Shown here: positions 43,675 through 52,186 of the stretch, one piece after another
Layout: every line of letters starts with the position of its first letter
Position numbering within the stretch: the first letter of the stretch is position 1
From: an actinobacterium SCGC AAA278-I18
Lineage (GTDB): Bacteria; Actinomycetota; Actinomycetes; Nanopelagicales; Nanopelagicaceae
Reading direction: 5' to 3'
NCBI GenBank assembly: GCA_000378865.1
Contig: KB900442.1
Coordinates: forward strand, 12,239 to 66,881
DNA length: 54,643 nt
Position numbers and translations under genes: made by a program
The notes under the pieces: generated by a model
What the model saw: only the letters and a program-made list of their open reading frames with translations
Databases searched by the model: none
What the model was told of the DNA's origin: nothing

Positions 43675-43732
43675 CATACCAACTAAGCCCGCTTTTAAGT
43701 GGCGGTATGTGGCCTAGTAAGAGCAAACTTAC
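43675..43732 (+). promoter_or_regulatory. Hairpins before the sdh operon
   Basis: CATACC 43675-43680 pairs with GGTATG 43704-43709, and GTAAG 43717-43721 pairs with CTTAC 43728-43732 just 3 nt before the ATG. There is no Shine-Dalgarno. The second hairpin could control translation; this is inferred. Confidence 0.3.
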
Positions 43733-43735
43733 CCA

Positions 43736-44563
43736 ATGGCATTAATCGATTCTCGCAAAGTTGTAACTGGAGTATTTACAAAAGAACGTCCTGAGATCGC
43801 AGAACGCACACTTCGCACCGATCGTTGGTGGCTGCAACCAGCTTTAACCTTTGGAGTTTTAATCTCATTTGTTATTTATGCAACCTTTAGAGCATTTGAA
43901 AAGAAGTATTACTTTGCCGAACCATTAATCTCACCTTTTTACTCACCATGTTTATCAACTGCCTGTGTTGAGGGCTCTACTCACTTTGGCACACCAATTG
44001 GTTCAATCACCATATTCGGCTTGTTGATATCACCTGCACTATTTATTTTGATTTTCCCACTAGGTTTTCGAATGACCTGTTACTACTACCGTAAGTCTTA
44101 CTATCGTGCTTTTTGGATGTCACCACCAGCATGTGCGGTGGCAGAGCCCCATAAGAAGTACACAGGTGAGACTAGAGCGCCACTGATATTGCAAAATGGC
44201 CATCGTTGGTTTTTCTACGCTGGCTTAGTTTTAAATGTAATTTTGACCTATGACGCAATAATTGCATTTAAAAATGCAGATGGTCAGTGGGGACATATGA
44301 GTGTTGGCACATTAGTGCTATTACTAAATGCTTCCTTCCTTTGGCTCTACTCCGCCTCCTGCCACACCTGCCGCCACACAATTGGAGGACGGCTTAAGAA
44401 TTTTTCAAAGCATCCGCTTAGATATAAAGCTTGGACAGTTGTTTCAAGACTTAATCACTACCATCCAAATTTTGCCTGGGTCTCACTCTTTGGTGTTGCA
44501 TTTACTGACCTTTATATCCGCCTGGTCGCAAGTGGGGCCATTACTAATTTCTACTTCTTCTAA
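43736..44563 (+). CDS. sdhC: Succinate dehydrogenase membrane anchor subunit
   Basis: A 275-residue membrane protein with about five transmembrane helices. The histidine-rich RWFFYAGLVLNVILTYDAI and SCHTCRHTIGG segments suggest heme b and quinone sites. It resembles the single-subunit anchor of mycobacterial Sdh1 (Rv0249c). It anchors the SdhA and SdhB encoded next. The start is ATG at 43736 with a hairpin in front and no ribosome binding site. The stop is 12 bp before sdhA. Confidence 0.85.
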   Translation: MALIDSRKVVTGVFTKERPEIAERTLRTDRWWLQPALTFGVLISFVIYATFRAFEKKYYFAEPLISPFYSPCLSTACVEGSTHFGTPIGSITIFGLLISPALFILIFPLGFRMTCYYYRKSYYRAFWMSPPACAVAEPHKKYTGETRAPLILQNGHRWFFYAGLVLNVILTYDAIIAFKNADGQWGHMSVGTLVLLLNASFLWLYSASCHTCRHTIGGRLKNFSKHPLRYKAWTVVSRLNHYHPNFAWVSLFGVAFTDLYIRLVASGAITNFYFF

Positions 44564-44575
44564 GGGTTATTAAAT

Positions 44576-46471
44576 ATGAGTGAAAAAATTCAGATGGAGC
44601 GACACAACTACGACATCGTGGTAATTGGCGCAGGTGGGGCTGGCCTTCGCGCAGCGGTTGAAGCGCGAGTGGCAGGGCTTCGAGTTGCGATTATTTGTAA
44701 ATCATTATTTGGTAAAGCACACACCGTTATGGCTGAGGGTGGTGTGGCAGCCTCTATGGGAAATGTTAACGAGAATGATAATTGGCAGGTTCATTTTAGA
44801 GACACGATGCGGGGCGGAAAGTTTTTAAATCATTATCGAATGGCAGAGTTACATGCCAAGGAGGCACCTGATCGAGTTTGGGAGCTTGAGGTATGGGGAG
44901 CACTCTTTGATAGAACAGGTGAAGGAAAAATTTCACAGCGCAACTTTGGTGGACATGAGTATCCACGTCTTGCCCATGTTGGCGATCGCACCGGACTTGA
45001 GTTAATTAGAACAATGCAACAACGCATTATTGCCTTGCAGCAACAAGATGCTAAGGATCATGGGGATGCAGAGAGTTTTATTAAGGTATTTGCTGAGGTC
45101 ACAGTTACTGAGGTTTTAAAAGAGAGTGGCAAGGTGGCGGGTGTTTATGGATACCGACGAGAAAATGGTGTTGAGGTTTTATTTGAAGCGCCAGCTGTTA
45201 TTTTGGCAACGGGTGGGGTTGGTAAGACATTTAAAATTACCTCTAACTCTTGGGAGGGCACTGGAGATGGACACGCGCTCGCCTTAAAAGCAGGGGGTAA
45301 CTTAGTTGATATGGAGTTCTTACAATTTCACCCAACTGGAATGGTTTGGCCACCATCAGTACGTGGAATTTTAGTAACAGAATCAGTACGTGGTGAGGGT
45401 GGAGTTCTTACGAACAATAAGGGTGAACGCTTTATGTTTAAATATATTCCAGATGTATTTAAAGATAAGTATGCCGATAATGAGGCAGAGGCAGATCGTT
45501 GGTATTTAGATCAAGATAATAATCGCAGGCCTCCTGAGTTACTGCCAAGAGATGAGGTAGCTCGGGCAATTAACTCTGAGGTTAAGGCAGGACGTGGAAG
45601 TGAGCATGGTGGCGTATTTCTTGATGTTTCAAAACGTTTGACTGCAGAGGTAATTAAAAAACGTCTGCCATCGATGTGGCATCAATTTTATGAGTTAGCT
45701 GGTGTTGATATTACAAAGGAGGCAATGGAGGTTGGGCCAACCTGTCACTATGTAATGGGTGGGGTTGAGGTTGATCCTGACACTGCTGCAGCTGTTGGTG
45801 TTCCTGGTTTATTTGCAGCAGGTGAGGTTGCAGGCGGTATGCATGGTTCAAATAGATTAGGTGGTAACTCATTATCTGATTTATTAGTTTTTGGTAGACG
45901 TGCAGGGGCTGGAGCGGCTTCTTACGTTAAACAATCACAACCTGTGAAGGTGTCTGAGAGTGCAATTAAAAATGCAACTGAGCGAATTGCATCTCCATTT
46001 AAACGAACTGGAGGTGAAAATCCATACTCACTTCACCAAGAGTTGCAAGAGATTACCCATAACCTAGTTGGCATTATCCGTACAAAAACTGAGTTAGCTG
46101 ATGCAATAAATAAGATTGCAGATATTAGAAAACGAATTGAAAATGTCACAGTAAGTGGAGATCGCCTATTTAACCCAGGCTTTCACCTCTCATTTGATCT
46201 AGATAATATGTTGTTAGTTGCCGAGAGCACTGCAAAATCTGCCATTGTTCGCGAGGAGTCTCGCGGCGGCCACACCAGAGATGATTTTCCTGTGATGGAT
46301 ACTAAGTGGCGGCAGATAAATAACATCTCATCATTTAATGGCAAAGAGGTAGTTGTTAAACAACAAGGGCTCCCGCCAATGCCTAATGAGTTATTTGAGC
46401 TCTTTGATATTCATGAGCTTGAAAAATATATGAGTAAAGAGGAGACAGCAAGGGGCGGTGTTAAATTGTGA
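44576..46471 (+). CDS. sdhA: Succinate dehydrogenase flavoprotein subunit
   Basis: Catalytic FAD subunit of 631 residues oxidising succinate to fumarate. The FAD motif VVIGAGGAGLRAAVEAR comes first, then the HTVMAEGGVAAS region that usually carries the flavin-linked His, FLQFHPTGMV, and the active-site arginine segment GEVAGGMHGSNRLGGNSLSD. The start is ATG at 44576 with AAGGG upstream. Its last bases overlap the sdhB GTG. Confidence 0.95.
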   Translation: MSEKIQMERHNYDIVVIGAGGAGLRAAVEARVAGLRVAIICKSLFGKAHTVMAEGGVAASMGNVNENDNWQVHFRDTMRGGKFLNHYRMAELHAKEAPDRVWELEVWGALFDRTGEGKISQRNFGGHEYPRLAHVGDRTGLELIRTMQQRIIALQQQDAKDHGDAESFIKVFAEVTVTEVLKESGKVAGVYGYRRENGVEVLFEAPAVILATGGVGKTFKITSNSWEGTGDGHALALKAGGNLVDMEFLQFHPTGMVWPPSVRGILVTESVRGEGGVLTNNKGERFMFKYIPDVFKDKYADNEAEADRWYLDQDNNRRPPELLPRDEVARAINSEVKAGRGSEHGGVFLDVSKRLTAEVIKKRLPSMWHQFYELAGVDITKEAMEVGPTCHYVMGGVEVDPDTAAAVGVPGLFAAGEVAGGMHGSNRLGGNSLSDLLVFGRRAGAGAASYVKQSQPVKVSESAIKNATERIASPFKRTGGENPYSLHQELQEITHNLVGIIRTKTELADAINKIADIRKRIENVTVSGDRLFNPGFHLSFDLDNMLLVAESTAKSAIVREESRGGHTRDDFPVMDTKWRQINNISSFNGKEVVVKQQGLPPMPNELFELFDIHELEKYMSKEETARGGVKL

Positions 46472-47229
46472 GTAAGAAAATTAATTTACGTATCTGGCGC
46501 GGTGATGTAAATAGCGGCAAGTTAGAGGATGTTGTAGTTGAGGCTAATGAGGGTGAAGTGGTCCTTGATGTAATCCATCGAGTACAAGCAACTCAAATGG
46601 GTGACTTGGCTGTTAGATGGAATTGTAAAGCTGGTAAGTGTGGTTCATGTTCAATGGAGATAAATGGTAAGCCACGTCTTGCCTGCATGACCCAGGTAGC
46701 AAACTTTAACGAGGACGAGACCATCACTATTACACCCCTTCGTGCTTTCCCAGTAATTAAAGATTTAGTGACTGATGTTTCATTTAATTACAAGAAAGCG
46801 ATGGAGATTGAAGCATTCTCACCTCCTGCTGATTTAAAGCCGGGGCAGGCTCGGATGCAACAGATTGATGTTGAGCGGTCACAAGAGTTTAGAAAATGTA
46901 TTGAGTGTTTCCTATGCCAAGACACCTGCCATGTAATTAGAGATCATGAAGAGAATAAGAAATCATTTGCTGGCCCTAGATTTTTTATCCGTATCGCAGA
47001 GCTTGATATGCACCCGCTGGATATGCTTAAAAATCGTAAGAAGAAGGCGCAGGAGGAGCATGGACTTGGAATGTGTAACATCACAAAGTGTTGTACAGAG
47101 GTTTGCCCTGAGCATATAAAGATTACTGACAACGCCATCATCCCAATGAAGGAGCGGGTAGTAGATGTTAAATACGACCCAGTTAGATGGCTTGGATCTA
47201 AGATCCGAAAGCGCGAAGGTATTGTTTAA
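46468..47229 (+). CDS. sdhB: Succinate dehydrogenase iron-sulfur subunit
   Basis: A 253-residue electron carrier linking FAD to the quinone. [2Fe-2S] ligands lie in CKAGKCGSC plus a later Cys (RLACMTQ). The clusters of the C-terminal half are in CIECFLCQDTC and CCTEVCPEH, close to the Sdh1-type of mycobacteria. GTG 46468 overlaps the sdhA end. A small zinc-ribbon gene follows after 44 bp. Confidence 0.94.
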   Translation: MSKKINLRIWRGDVNSGKLEDVVVEANEGEVVLDVIHRVQATQMGDLAVRWNCKAGKCGSCSMEINGKPRLACMTQVANFNEDETITITPLRAFPVIKDLVTDVSFNYKKAMEIEAFSPPADLKPGQARMQQIDVERSQEFRKCIECFLCQDTCHVIRDHEENKKSFAGPRFFIRIAELDMHPLDMLKNRKKKAQEEHGLGMCNITKCCTEVCPEHIKITDNAIIPMKERVVDVKYDPVRWLGSKIRKREGIV

Positions 47230-47273
47230 TACAATTTACCTTCAATACTTTATTTCTTTAGTTGGGTAGGTTA

Positions 47274-47429
47274 ATGGCTGCAAACAATCAGATGCCCTGT
47301 GATTTTTGTGGGGCGCCATATGATCCAGTTTCGACTAGATGGTTATGTCCAAATTGTCATATGAAGACAAATTGTTGCGATGGCGCACCTTGTGAGATAG
47401 TTGAAGTTAAAGCAGTTACAAAGAGTTAA
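47274..47429 (+). CDS. 51-residue zinc-ribbon protein downstream of sdhB
   Basis: A short gene: MAANNQMPCDFCGAPYDPV, then LCPNCHMKTNCC and CEIVEV. Seven cysteines (9, 12, 25, 28, 34, 35 and 40) include two CxxC pairs, expected to bind zinc or a metal cluster. ATG 47274 is preceded by GGGTAGG. The stop is directly followed by the convergent pepP stop. Its place after sdhB suggests a role in the complex, perhaps assembly, but I know no described function. Confidence 0.78.
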   Translation: MAANNQMPCDFCGAPYDPVSTRWLCPNCHMKTNCCDGAPCEIVEVKAVTKS

Positions 47430-48884
47430 TTACTTAAGCAGCTTTGCCATATAAGCCTCAACCTCATCTGGGTGACGTGGTAAGGCATTACTTAATATTT
47501 TGGCTCCTGATTGTGTAACCAAGATGTCATCTTCAATTCGCACCCCCACGCCTCGATACTCTTCCGGAAATAATGTGTCATCAGGTTGAATATAAAAACC
47601 AGGCTCAACAGTTAATATCATTCCAGCCTCTAATACAGCCTCGGCATACTGCTCTTTTCTAGCATGGGAACAATCATGCACATCAATACCTAGGTGATGG
47701 CCAGAGCCATGAAACTGCCATCTTCTGTGCAAACCATTCTCTGGTTTTAAAGACTCCTCCGGTGTCATTGGCAGCACACCCAGTTCAGCTGCGCCCTTTG
47801 CAATCTCGACCATGCAAGCGTTATGGAAATCTTTAAACTTTGCACCTGGTTTAACAGCAGCAATTCCTGCCTGTTGGGCTTTATAAACAATCATATATAT
47901 CTTGCGCTGGGCCTGCGTAAACTTTCCATTTACTGGAAATGTTCTAGTGATATCAGCGGTGTAATGGGATTCAACCTCAACACCGGCATCAATTAAAATC
48001 AAATCACCAGGTAAAACATCGCCATCATTTTTAATCCAATGCAAAATACAAGCATGGGCGCCAGATGCAACAATGCTTGGATACCCATTGTCATTTCCTT
48101 CTAACCTTGCTCGGCCGTAAAAAGCGGCCTCAATTACCCGCTCACCCCTTGGCACAGATGTTGCAGCTGGAAAAACTCGGACCATATCGGCAAAACCACG
48201 AACTGAGGCATCTATAGCTTTTTGCATCTCATCAATCTCATACTGATCTTTAACTGCGCGCATTATTGAGATAAAGTTTAAAAACTCTTTCTCTGCTTCT
48301 TCGTTTTCGGAAATTAATCTATCTATGACGCTATCTTGACCACGAACTAAAAGTGTTTCTTTACTATCAGTCAAAAACTCTTCAATCGATTCAATCTGGC
48401 GCACCTTTAATTGATACTTGGTTTCAGTCTCCTCCAATGTCATGCGACGGCCGATCCAAAACTCACCATGGCGAGCATTTTTATAAAACTCATCACTATC
48501 TCTTGGTGATCTTGGATGGATAAATAACAAAGCGTCATGGGATGAACCATTTGGTTCCATTACAAAGAGTGAATCAGGAACACAATCAGAAGCAACTATG
48601 CCAGTAAACCAGCTATAGGCAGAGTGAGCACGGTATGGAAAATCTGAGTCATTACTTCTCACTTTTAAAGATCCGCAAGGAAAAATTAATCTTTTACCAA
48701 CATATTGTTTAGACAATTTCTCTCTACGTATTTTTGTATAAGGAATTGATGGATGAGAAGTTATTCCAGTAAGGGGAGAAGGCGCCCAACCTTGCATCAT
48801 AAAATCTGTCATTACCTCAGCAATTGGAATATCGTGTGTTCTCACTTCAAGCGCCTTTTCATTGTTGTTAGATCCAGAATTCAT
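47430..48884 (-). CDS. pepP: Xaa-Pro aminopeptidase (aminopeptidase P)
   Basis: Metallopeptidase of 484 residues that removes N-terminal residues before proline. An AMP_N domain (about 40-180) is followed by the M24 pita-bread fold. The metal ligands are Asp in LILIDAGVEVESHYTADITRTF, His in HGSGHHLGIDVHD, Glu in TVEPGFYI and Glu in GVRIEDDILVT. ATG 48884 has TAGGCT 6 nt upstream and no Shine-Dalgarno. It may recycle peptides for nutrition. Confidence 0.94.
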   Translation of the reverse strand: MNSGSNNNEKALEVRTHDIPIAEVMTDFMMQGWAPSPLTGITSHPSIPYTKIRREKLSKQYVGKRLIFPCGSLKVRSNDSDFPYRAHSAYSWFTGIVASDCVPDSLFVMEPNGSSHDALLFIHPRSPRDSDEFYKNARHGEFWIGRRMTLEETETKYQLKVRQIESIEEFLTDSKETLLVRGQDSVIDRLISENEEAEKEFLNFISIMRAVKDQYEIDEMQKAIDASVRGFADMVRVFPAATSVPRGERVIEAAFYGRARLEGNDNGYPSIVASGAHACILHWIKNDGDVLPGDLILIDAGVEVESHYTADITRTFPVNGKFTQAQRKIYMIVYKAQQAGIAAVKPGAKFKDFHNACMVEIAKGAAELGVLPMTPEESLKPENGLHRRWQFHGSGHHLGIDVHDCSHARKEQYAEAVLEAGMILTVEPGFYIQPDDTLFPEEYRGVGVRIEDDILVTQSGAKILSNALPRHPDEVEAYMAKLLK

Positions 48885-48890
48885 TTAGTA

Positions 48891-48896
48891 AGCCTA
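48891..48896 (-). promoter_or_regulatory. Leaderless -10 of pepP (TAGGCT)
   Basis: TAGGCT ends 6 nt before ATG 48884, as at trxB. Confidence 0.45.
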
Positions 48897-48949
48897 TCTA
48901 GTAGGGCTAAATTGGCTAGCCCTGCAATGGGAGGTAATCTTTACACGTT

Positions 48950-49042
48950 GGAGACGTCGCATAGCCCGGTCTAGTGCGCCTCACTGCTAATGAGGTTAAC
49001 CCCTAAAGGGTTTCGGAGGTTCAAATCCTCTCGTCTCCGCCA
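48950..49042 (+). tRNA. tRNA-Ser (GCT)
   Basis: A 93 nt tRNA. Acceptor GGAGACG pairs with CGTCTCC. The anticodon stem CCTCA/TGAGG encloses CTGCTAA (anticodon GCT), and the class II variable arm is long. CCA is encoded. Confidence 0.95.
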
Positions 49043-49075
49043 AAATAAAAAAGTAATAAATGAATTGGGGGGAAG

Positions 49076-50383
49076 TTGCCTACCTTTAAAATTGCAATTG
49101 TTGGTGCTGGCCCGGCTGGTTACTTTACCGCCCAAGCATTTCAAAATGCTCAAACTGAAGAGCTAACCTTTGCCATCGACATGATCGAACGCCTTCCTAC
49201 CCCATGGGGGTTGGTAAGAAGTGGCGTTGCTCCTGATCATCCAAAGATAAAAACTGTTTCAAAGGTTTTTGAAAAGATCGCTAAAGTGCCAAACTTTAGA
49301 TTATTTGCCAATGTTGAGTTGGGTAAAGATGTATCCCTTAAAGATTTGCGGGATCAATATGACGCAGTAGTTTTATCAACCGGTGCTTCAAAGGGGCGCA
49401 AATTAGGGATTCCAGGAGAGGAGTTAGCAAACTCATTATCGGCTGCAGATTTTGTGCCTTGGTATAACGCCCATCCAGATTATGTAAATACTGAGGTTGA
49501 TTTATCTTGTGATACCGCGGTCGTAATTGGTGCCGGAAATGTTGCAATGGATGTGGCAAGAATATTAGCGATTGATCCAACCGAACTGGATCCAACTGAT
49601 GTGGCAGAACATGCGCTCGTAAAATTAAAACAAAGCAATATTCGCACAGTGATTATTTGTGGTCGGCGAGGACCAGAACATGCAGCTTTTACGGCGCCTG
49701 AGCTACGAGATCTACCAAAACTAGAAAATACCGATGTTTATATTGATGTAAAGCAGGTTAAGGATGCCACCGAAAGAGCAAATATAGGGGGTGAGATAGA
49801 GAAAGATTTAAAACATAATCTAGAGGCAATGAAATTAATCGCCGAGCACGCCAAAAAAGGAGTTAACAGAAAATTAGAGATTAAATTCTTATCAACACCT
49901 ATTGAAATCAAAGGTAATAAAAAAGTTGAAGAGGTTGAATTTACGATCAATAAGATTGAGGCTGGAAAGGTTCTTCCCACTAAAGATACATTTACAATTA
50001 AAACTAGATTAGTTATTACTGCAATTGGTTATGACGCAGTTGAGTACCCAGGAATCACAATTGAAAATGGTCGGATCAACAATATAGCCGGACACATTGA
50101 ACACAATGTTTACACAACAGGTTGGGCAAAGCGGGGGCCAACTGGTGTAATAGGAACTAATAAGAGCGACTCAAGTGATGTTGTGGATTTAATAATCGAA
50201 AACTTGAAAGAGCCAAAGGTTTCTGAAGGGATCACTACGTTATTAAAATCTGGACATGAAGTAATTGATCAGCTTGCGTGGGAAAAAATTAATGCATCTG
50301 AAGTTATTTCTGGTGAAATTGCAGGAAAACCTCGCGTAAAAGAGGTGGATTGGAAGCGGCTAATAAGTTTGGGTAGGTCTTAA
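49076..50383 (+). CDS. fprA: Ferredoxin/adrenodoxin-type NADP reductase FprA
   Basis: FAD- and NADPH-binding flavoprotein of 435 residues exchanging electrons between NADPH and ferredoxin. The FAD site is IVGAGPAGYFTAQAF, the NADP site is VIGAGNVAMDVAR, and GWAKRGPTGVIGTNKSDS is typical. TTG 49076 is the only plausible start; a G-run (GGGGGG) sits just upstream. It lies between tRNA-Ser and tRNA-Arg genes. Confidence 0.92.
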   Translation: MPTFKIAIVGAGPAGYFTAQAFQNAQTEELTFAIDMIERLPTPWGLVRSGVAPDHPKIKTVSKVFEKIAKVPNFRLFANVELGKDVSLKDLRDQYDAVVLSTGASKGRKLGIPGEELANSLSAADFVPWYNAHPDYVNTEVDLSCDTAVVIGAGNVAMDVARILAIDPTELDPTDVAEHALVKLKQSNIRTVIICGRRGPEHAAFTAPELRDLPKLENTDVYIDVKQVKDATERANIGGEIEKDLKHNLEAMKLIAEHAKKGVNRKLEIKFLSTPIEIKGNKKVEEVEFTINKIEAGKVLPTKDTFTIKTRLVITAIGYDAVEYPGITIENGRINNIAGHIEHNVYTTGWAKRGPTGVIGTNKSDSSDVVDLIIENLKEPKVSEGITTLLKSGHEVIDQLAWEKINASEVISGEIAGKPRVKEVDWKRLISLGRS

Positions 50384-50416
50384 TAAATCGCTAGACTTCC
50401 CATCGCTTACTACTTT

Positions 50417-50489
50417 GCGCCCGTAGCTCAACGGATAGAGCATCTGACTACGGATCAGAAGGTTCGGGGTTCGAATCCCTGCGGGCGCA
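50417..50489 (+). tRNA. tRNA-Arg (ACG)
   Basis: A 73 nt tRNA: GCGCCCG/CGGGCGC acceptor, TCTGA/TCAGA anticodon stem around CTACGGA (anticodon ACG) and T loop TTCGAAT. CCA is not encoded, unlike both tRNA-Ser genes here, so it depends on the CCA enzyme at 18492. Confidence 0.95.
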
Positions 50490-50497
50490 CTATTGCT

Positions 50498-51367
50498 TTA
50501 GCTGAATTTATCAAAAAGTTTTCTTGACAAGTCTGCGGTAATATTTATGAATTTTCCAATGAAAGCCAATATGCAATTCTTACTATTTAAAGGCAACTTT
50601 GTGTGCCCGCTACGATTTCTAATAGCATGAATTGGTATTGCACGTCCCCGTATTGAGCCTAATTTACCACCGTACTCCCAGTATGGTGCCTTTAAAAAAT
50701 AATTATTCATTTTCCAGATAATTGAAAAGATTGACTGATCTCTTCTATGTTCAATAAAATATGGTTCTTGATCGCCTAACTCAATTTCGTCAGGATTATT
50801 CCATAAATTTGAATTAGGGTTTGAAAGGTTCACCCACTCGGTTGCAATCTGCCTTGATTTATTATTGTTTTTCCAAATACTCCAAGTAGCTTGTACTTGA
50901 CCAGAGTCCATTTCGGATTGTGTTAAATTAAATAAATCTATCAATCTTTTTTTAGTGTATGTTTTTTCTGGGTAGTTTAGCTGTTCAGCAATACCACCAT
51001 GTTGCATTGCTAATTTAAACAATTTTCTTAACTCTTTTTTGGTGACACAATTATTTGGTAATTCACAACCAGCATCTGCATAAAAAATTAAGTCAAAAAT
51101 TCCAAAAGTGCCCTCGAGCGCTGCTTTAATTACCCAAGCTTTTGTGCCCAAATAAAAATAGGGCAGCATTTCACGAGAGTCTAATACTTCAGCGGTATCT
51201 CGCCAACTTTCATCAATTTCTCTAAAATTTATATCATTCAAGTAAACAACATTATTGAACATTTTTAAATCAGAAGCTTGATTAGCAAGTCTAAAAGCTG
51301 CATCTCTAAAATCTGAACTACCATCAGCAAAAGTAAAAAAACCAATTCTTAAATAATCCTTTTTCAT
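50498..51367 (-). CDS. Putative glycosyltransferase-like protein
   Basis: A 289-residue protein with no signal peptide. It resembles GT-A-type nucleotide-sugar transferases found in surface-polysaccharide clusters: DLIFYADAGCEL has an acidic metal-binding-like motif, and later EHRRDQSIFSIIWKM. I am not sure of the family. Base composition looks more AT-rich than the neighbouring core genes, and it ends 9 bp from tRNA-Arg, a typical insertion point. ATG 51367 has TACAAT 7 nt upstream; an in-frame ATG at 51388 adds seven residues. No integrase is visible. Confidence 0.6.
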   Translation of the reverse strand: MKKDYLRIGFFTFADGSSDFRDAAFRLANQASDLKMFNNVVYLNDINFREIDESWRDTAEVLDSREMLPYFYLGTKAWVIKAALEGTFGIFDLIFYADAGCELPNNCVTKKELRKLFKLAMQHGGIAEQLNYPEKTYTKKRLIDLFNLTQSEMDSGQVQATWSIWKNNNKSRQIATEWVNLSNPNSNLWNNPDEIELGDQEPYFIEHRRDQSIFSIIWKMNNYFLKAPYWEYGGKLGSIRGRAIPIHAIRNRSGHTKLPLNSKNCILAFIGKFINITADLSRKLFDKFS

Positions 51368-51374
51368 GGAAATA

Positions 51375-51380
51375 ATTGTA
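51375..51380 (-). promoter_or_regulatory. Leaderless -10 of the glycosyltransferase-like gene (TACAAT)
   Basis: TACAAT ends 7 nt before ATG 51367 and decides that start. Confidence 0.4.
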
Positions 51381-51434
51381 TCAATCATTATTCTGGATCT
51401 TTAATTGCTCATTAAAAATGGCAAATTAATGCGG

Positions 51435-51440
51435 TATAAT
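51435..51440 (+). promoter_or_regulatory. Consensus -10 (TATAAT) of the GNAT/racemase cassette
   Basis: A perfect TATAAT ends 6 nt before ATG 51447, which begins a 9-codon leader ORF rather than the GNAT frame. Confidence 0.6.
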
Positions 51441-51446
51441 ATAAGC

Positions 51447-51476
51447 ATGTATCCAACAATTAATTTTTCAAGTTGA
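51447..51476 (+). CDS. Leaderless 9-residue leader ORF
   Basis: MYPTINFSS followed by TGA. The stop overlaps the TTG of the next gene as TTGA. This allows termination-reinitiation coupling or, alternatively, marks a start frameshift in the GNAT gene. Confidence 0.4.
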   Translation: MYPTINFSS

Positions 51477-52186
51477 GCCATATTCGATTGAATATAATTA
51501 ATTTGCTTTCATTTTCAGAACAGCAAATAGGCCGCAAGATTTTTGATGACGTATGGAAAATCAAGAATGGAACCGAAATAACTCCTAACTTACTTCAGGC
51601 AATGGCATATAGCGGTTCTTATCTTTCTGGTGCGTTTATTGGAAGTAAGTGTGTTGGCGCAGCGTTTGCATTCCCAGCAACAACTGGCGGGCTACATTTA
51701 CACTCTCATATGACCGCTGTTTTAGATGAGTATCGTAATCAAGGTATTGGGTATGAACTAAAAATGGATCAATGGAATTGGGCAAAGAAAAATAATTACA
51801 GGGAAATAACCTGGACCTTTGACCCACTAGTTGCACGGAACGCAAAGTTAAATCTAGTCAAACTAGGTGTCGATATTTCTAGCTATCATCCAAATTTTTA
51901 TGGAGATATGCCAGATATGCTAAATGCCGGAGATGAATCTGATCGAGTTATGGCAAGTTGGAAGGTTGGTGGCGAACAACCAGTTGCAAAGAGTGTAATC
52001 ACGAATCCAGATAAGTCAGATACCTTAATTAAAATTCCAGAGGATATTGTGGCGATAAGGAGTAAGAACATCTCTGAAAATCTTAAGTGGCGACACAAGG
52101 TAAGGGATGAATTTATGCAAGTTATCGAAAAGGGCGGCAAAGTAGTTGGTTTTTCAGCAAATAATGAATATGTTGTAAGGATATGA
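51473..52186 (+). CDS. GNAT-family N-acyltransferase
   Basis: A 237-residue GNAT protein: SGAFIGSKCVGAAFAFPAT, LHLHSHMTAVLDEYRNQGIGYELKMDQWNWA (the acyl-CoA loop is in RNQGIGYELK) and ITWTFDPLVARNAKLNLVKLG. TTG 51473 starts in a leader-ORF overlap. The ATGA overlap with the next gene indicates an operon with a racemase-like enolase. In Geobacillus a GNAT succinyltransferase next to N-succinylamino acid racemase succinylates amino acids; a similar role is inferred. Confidence 0.8.
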   Translation: MSHIRLNIINLLSFSEQQIGRKIFDDVWKIKNGTEITPNLLQAMAYSGSYLSGAFIGSKCVGAAFAFPATTGGLHLHSHMTAVLDEYRNQGIGYELKMDQWNWAKKNNYREITWTFDPLVARNAKLNLVKLGVDISSYHPNFYGDMPDMLNAGDESDRVMASWKVGGEQPVAKSVITNPDKSDTLIKIPEDIVAIRSKNISENLKWRHKVRDEFMQVIEKGGKVVGFSANNEYVVRI

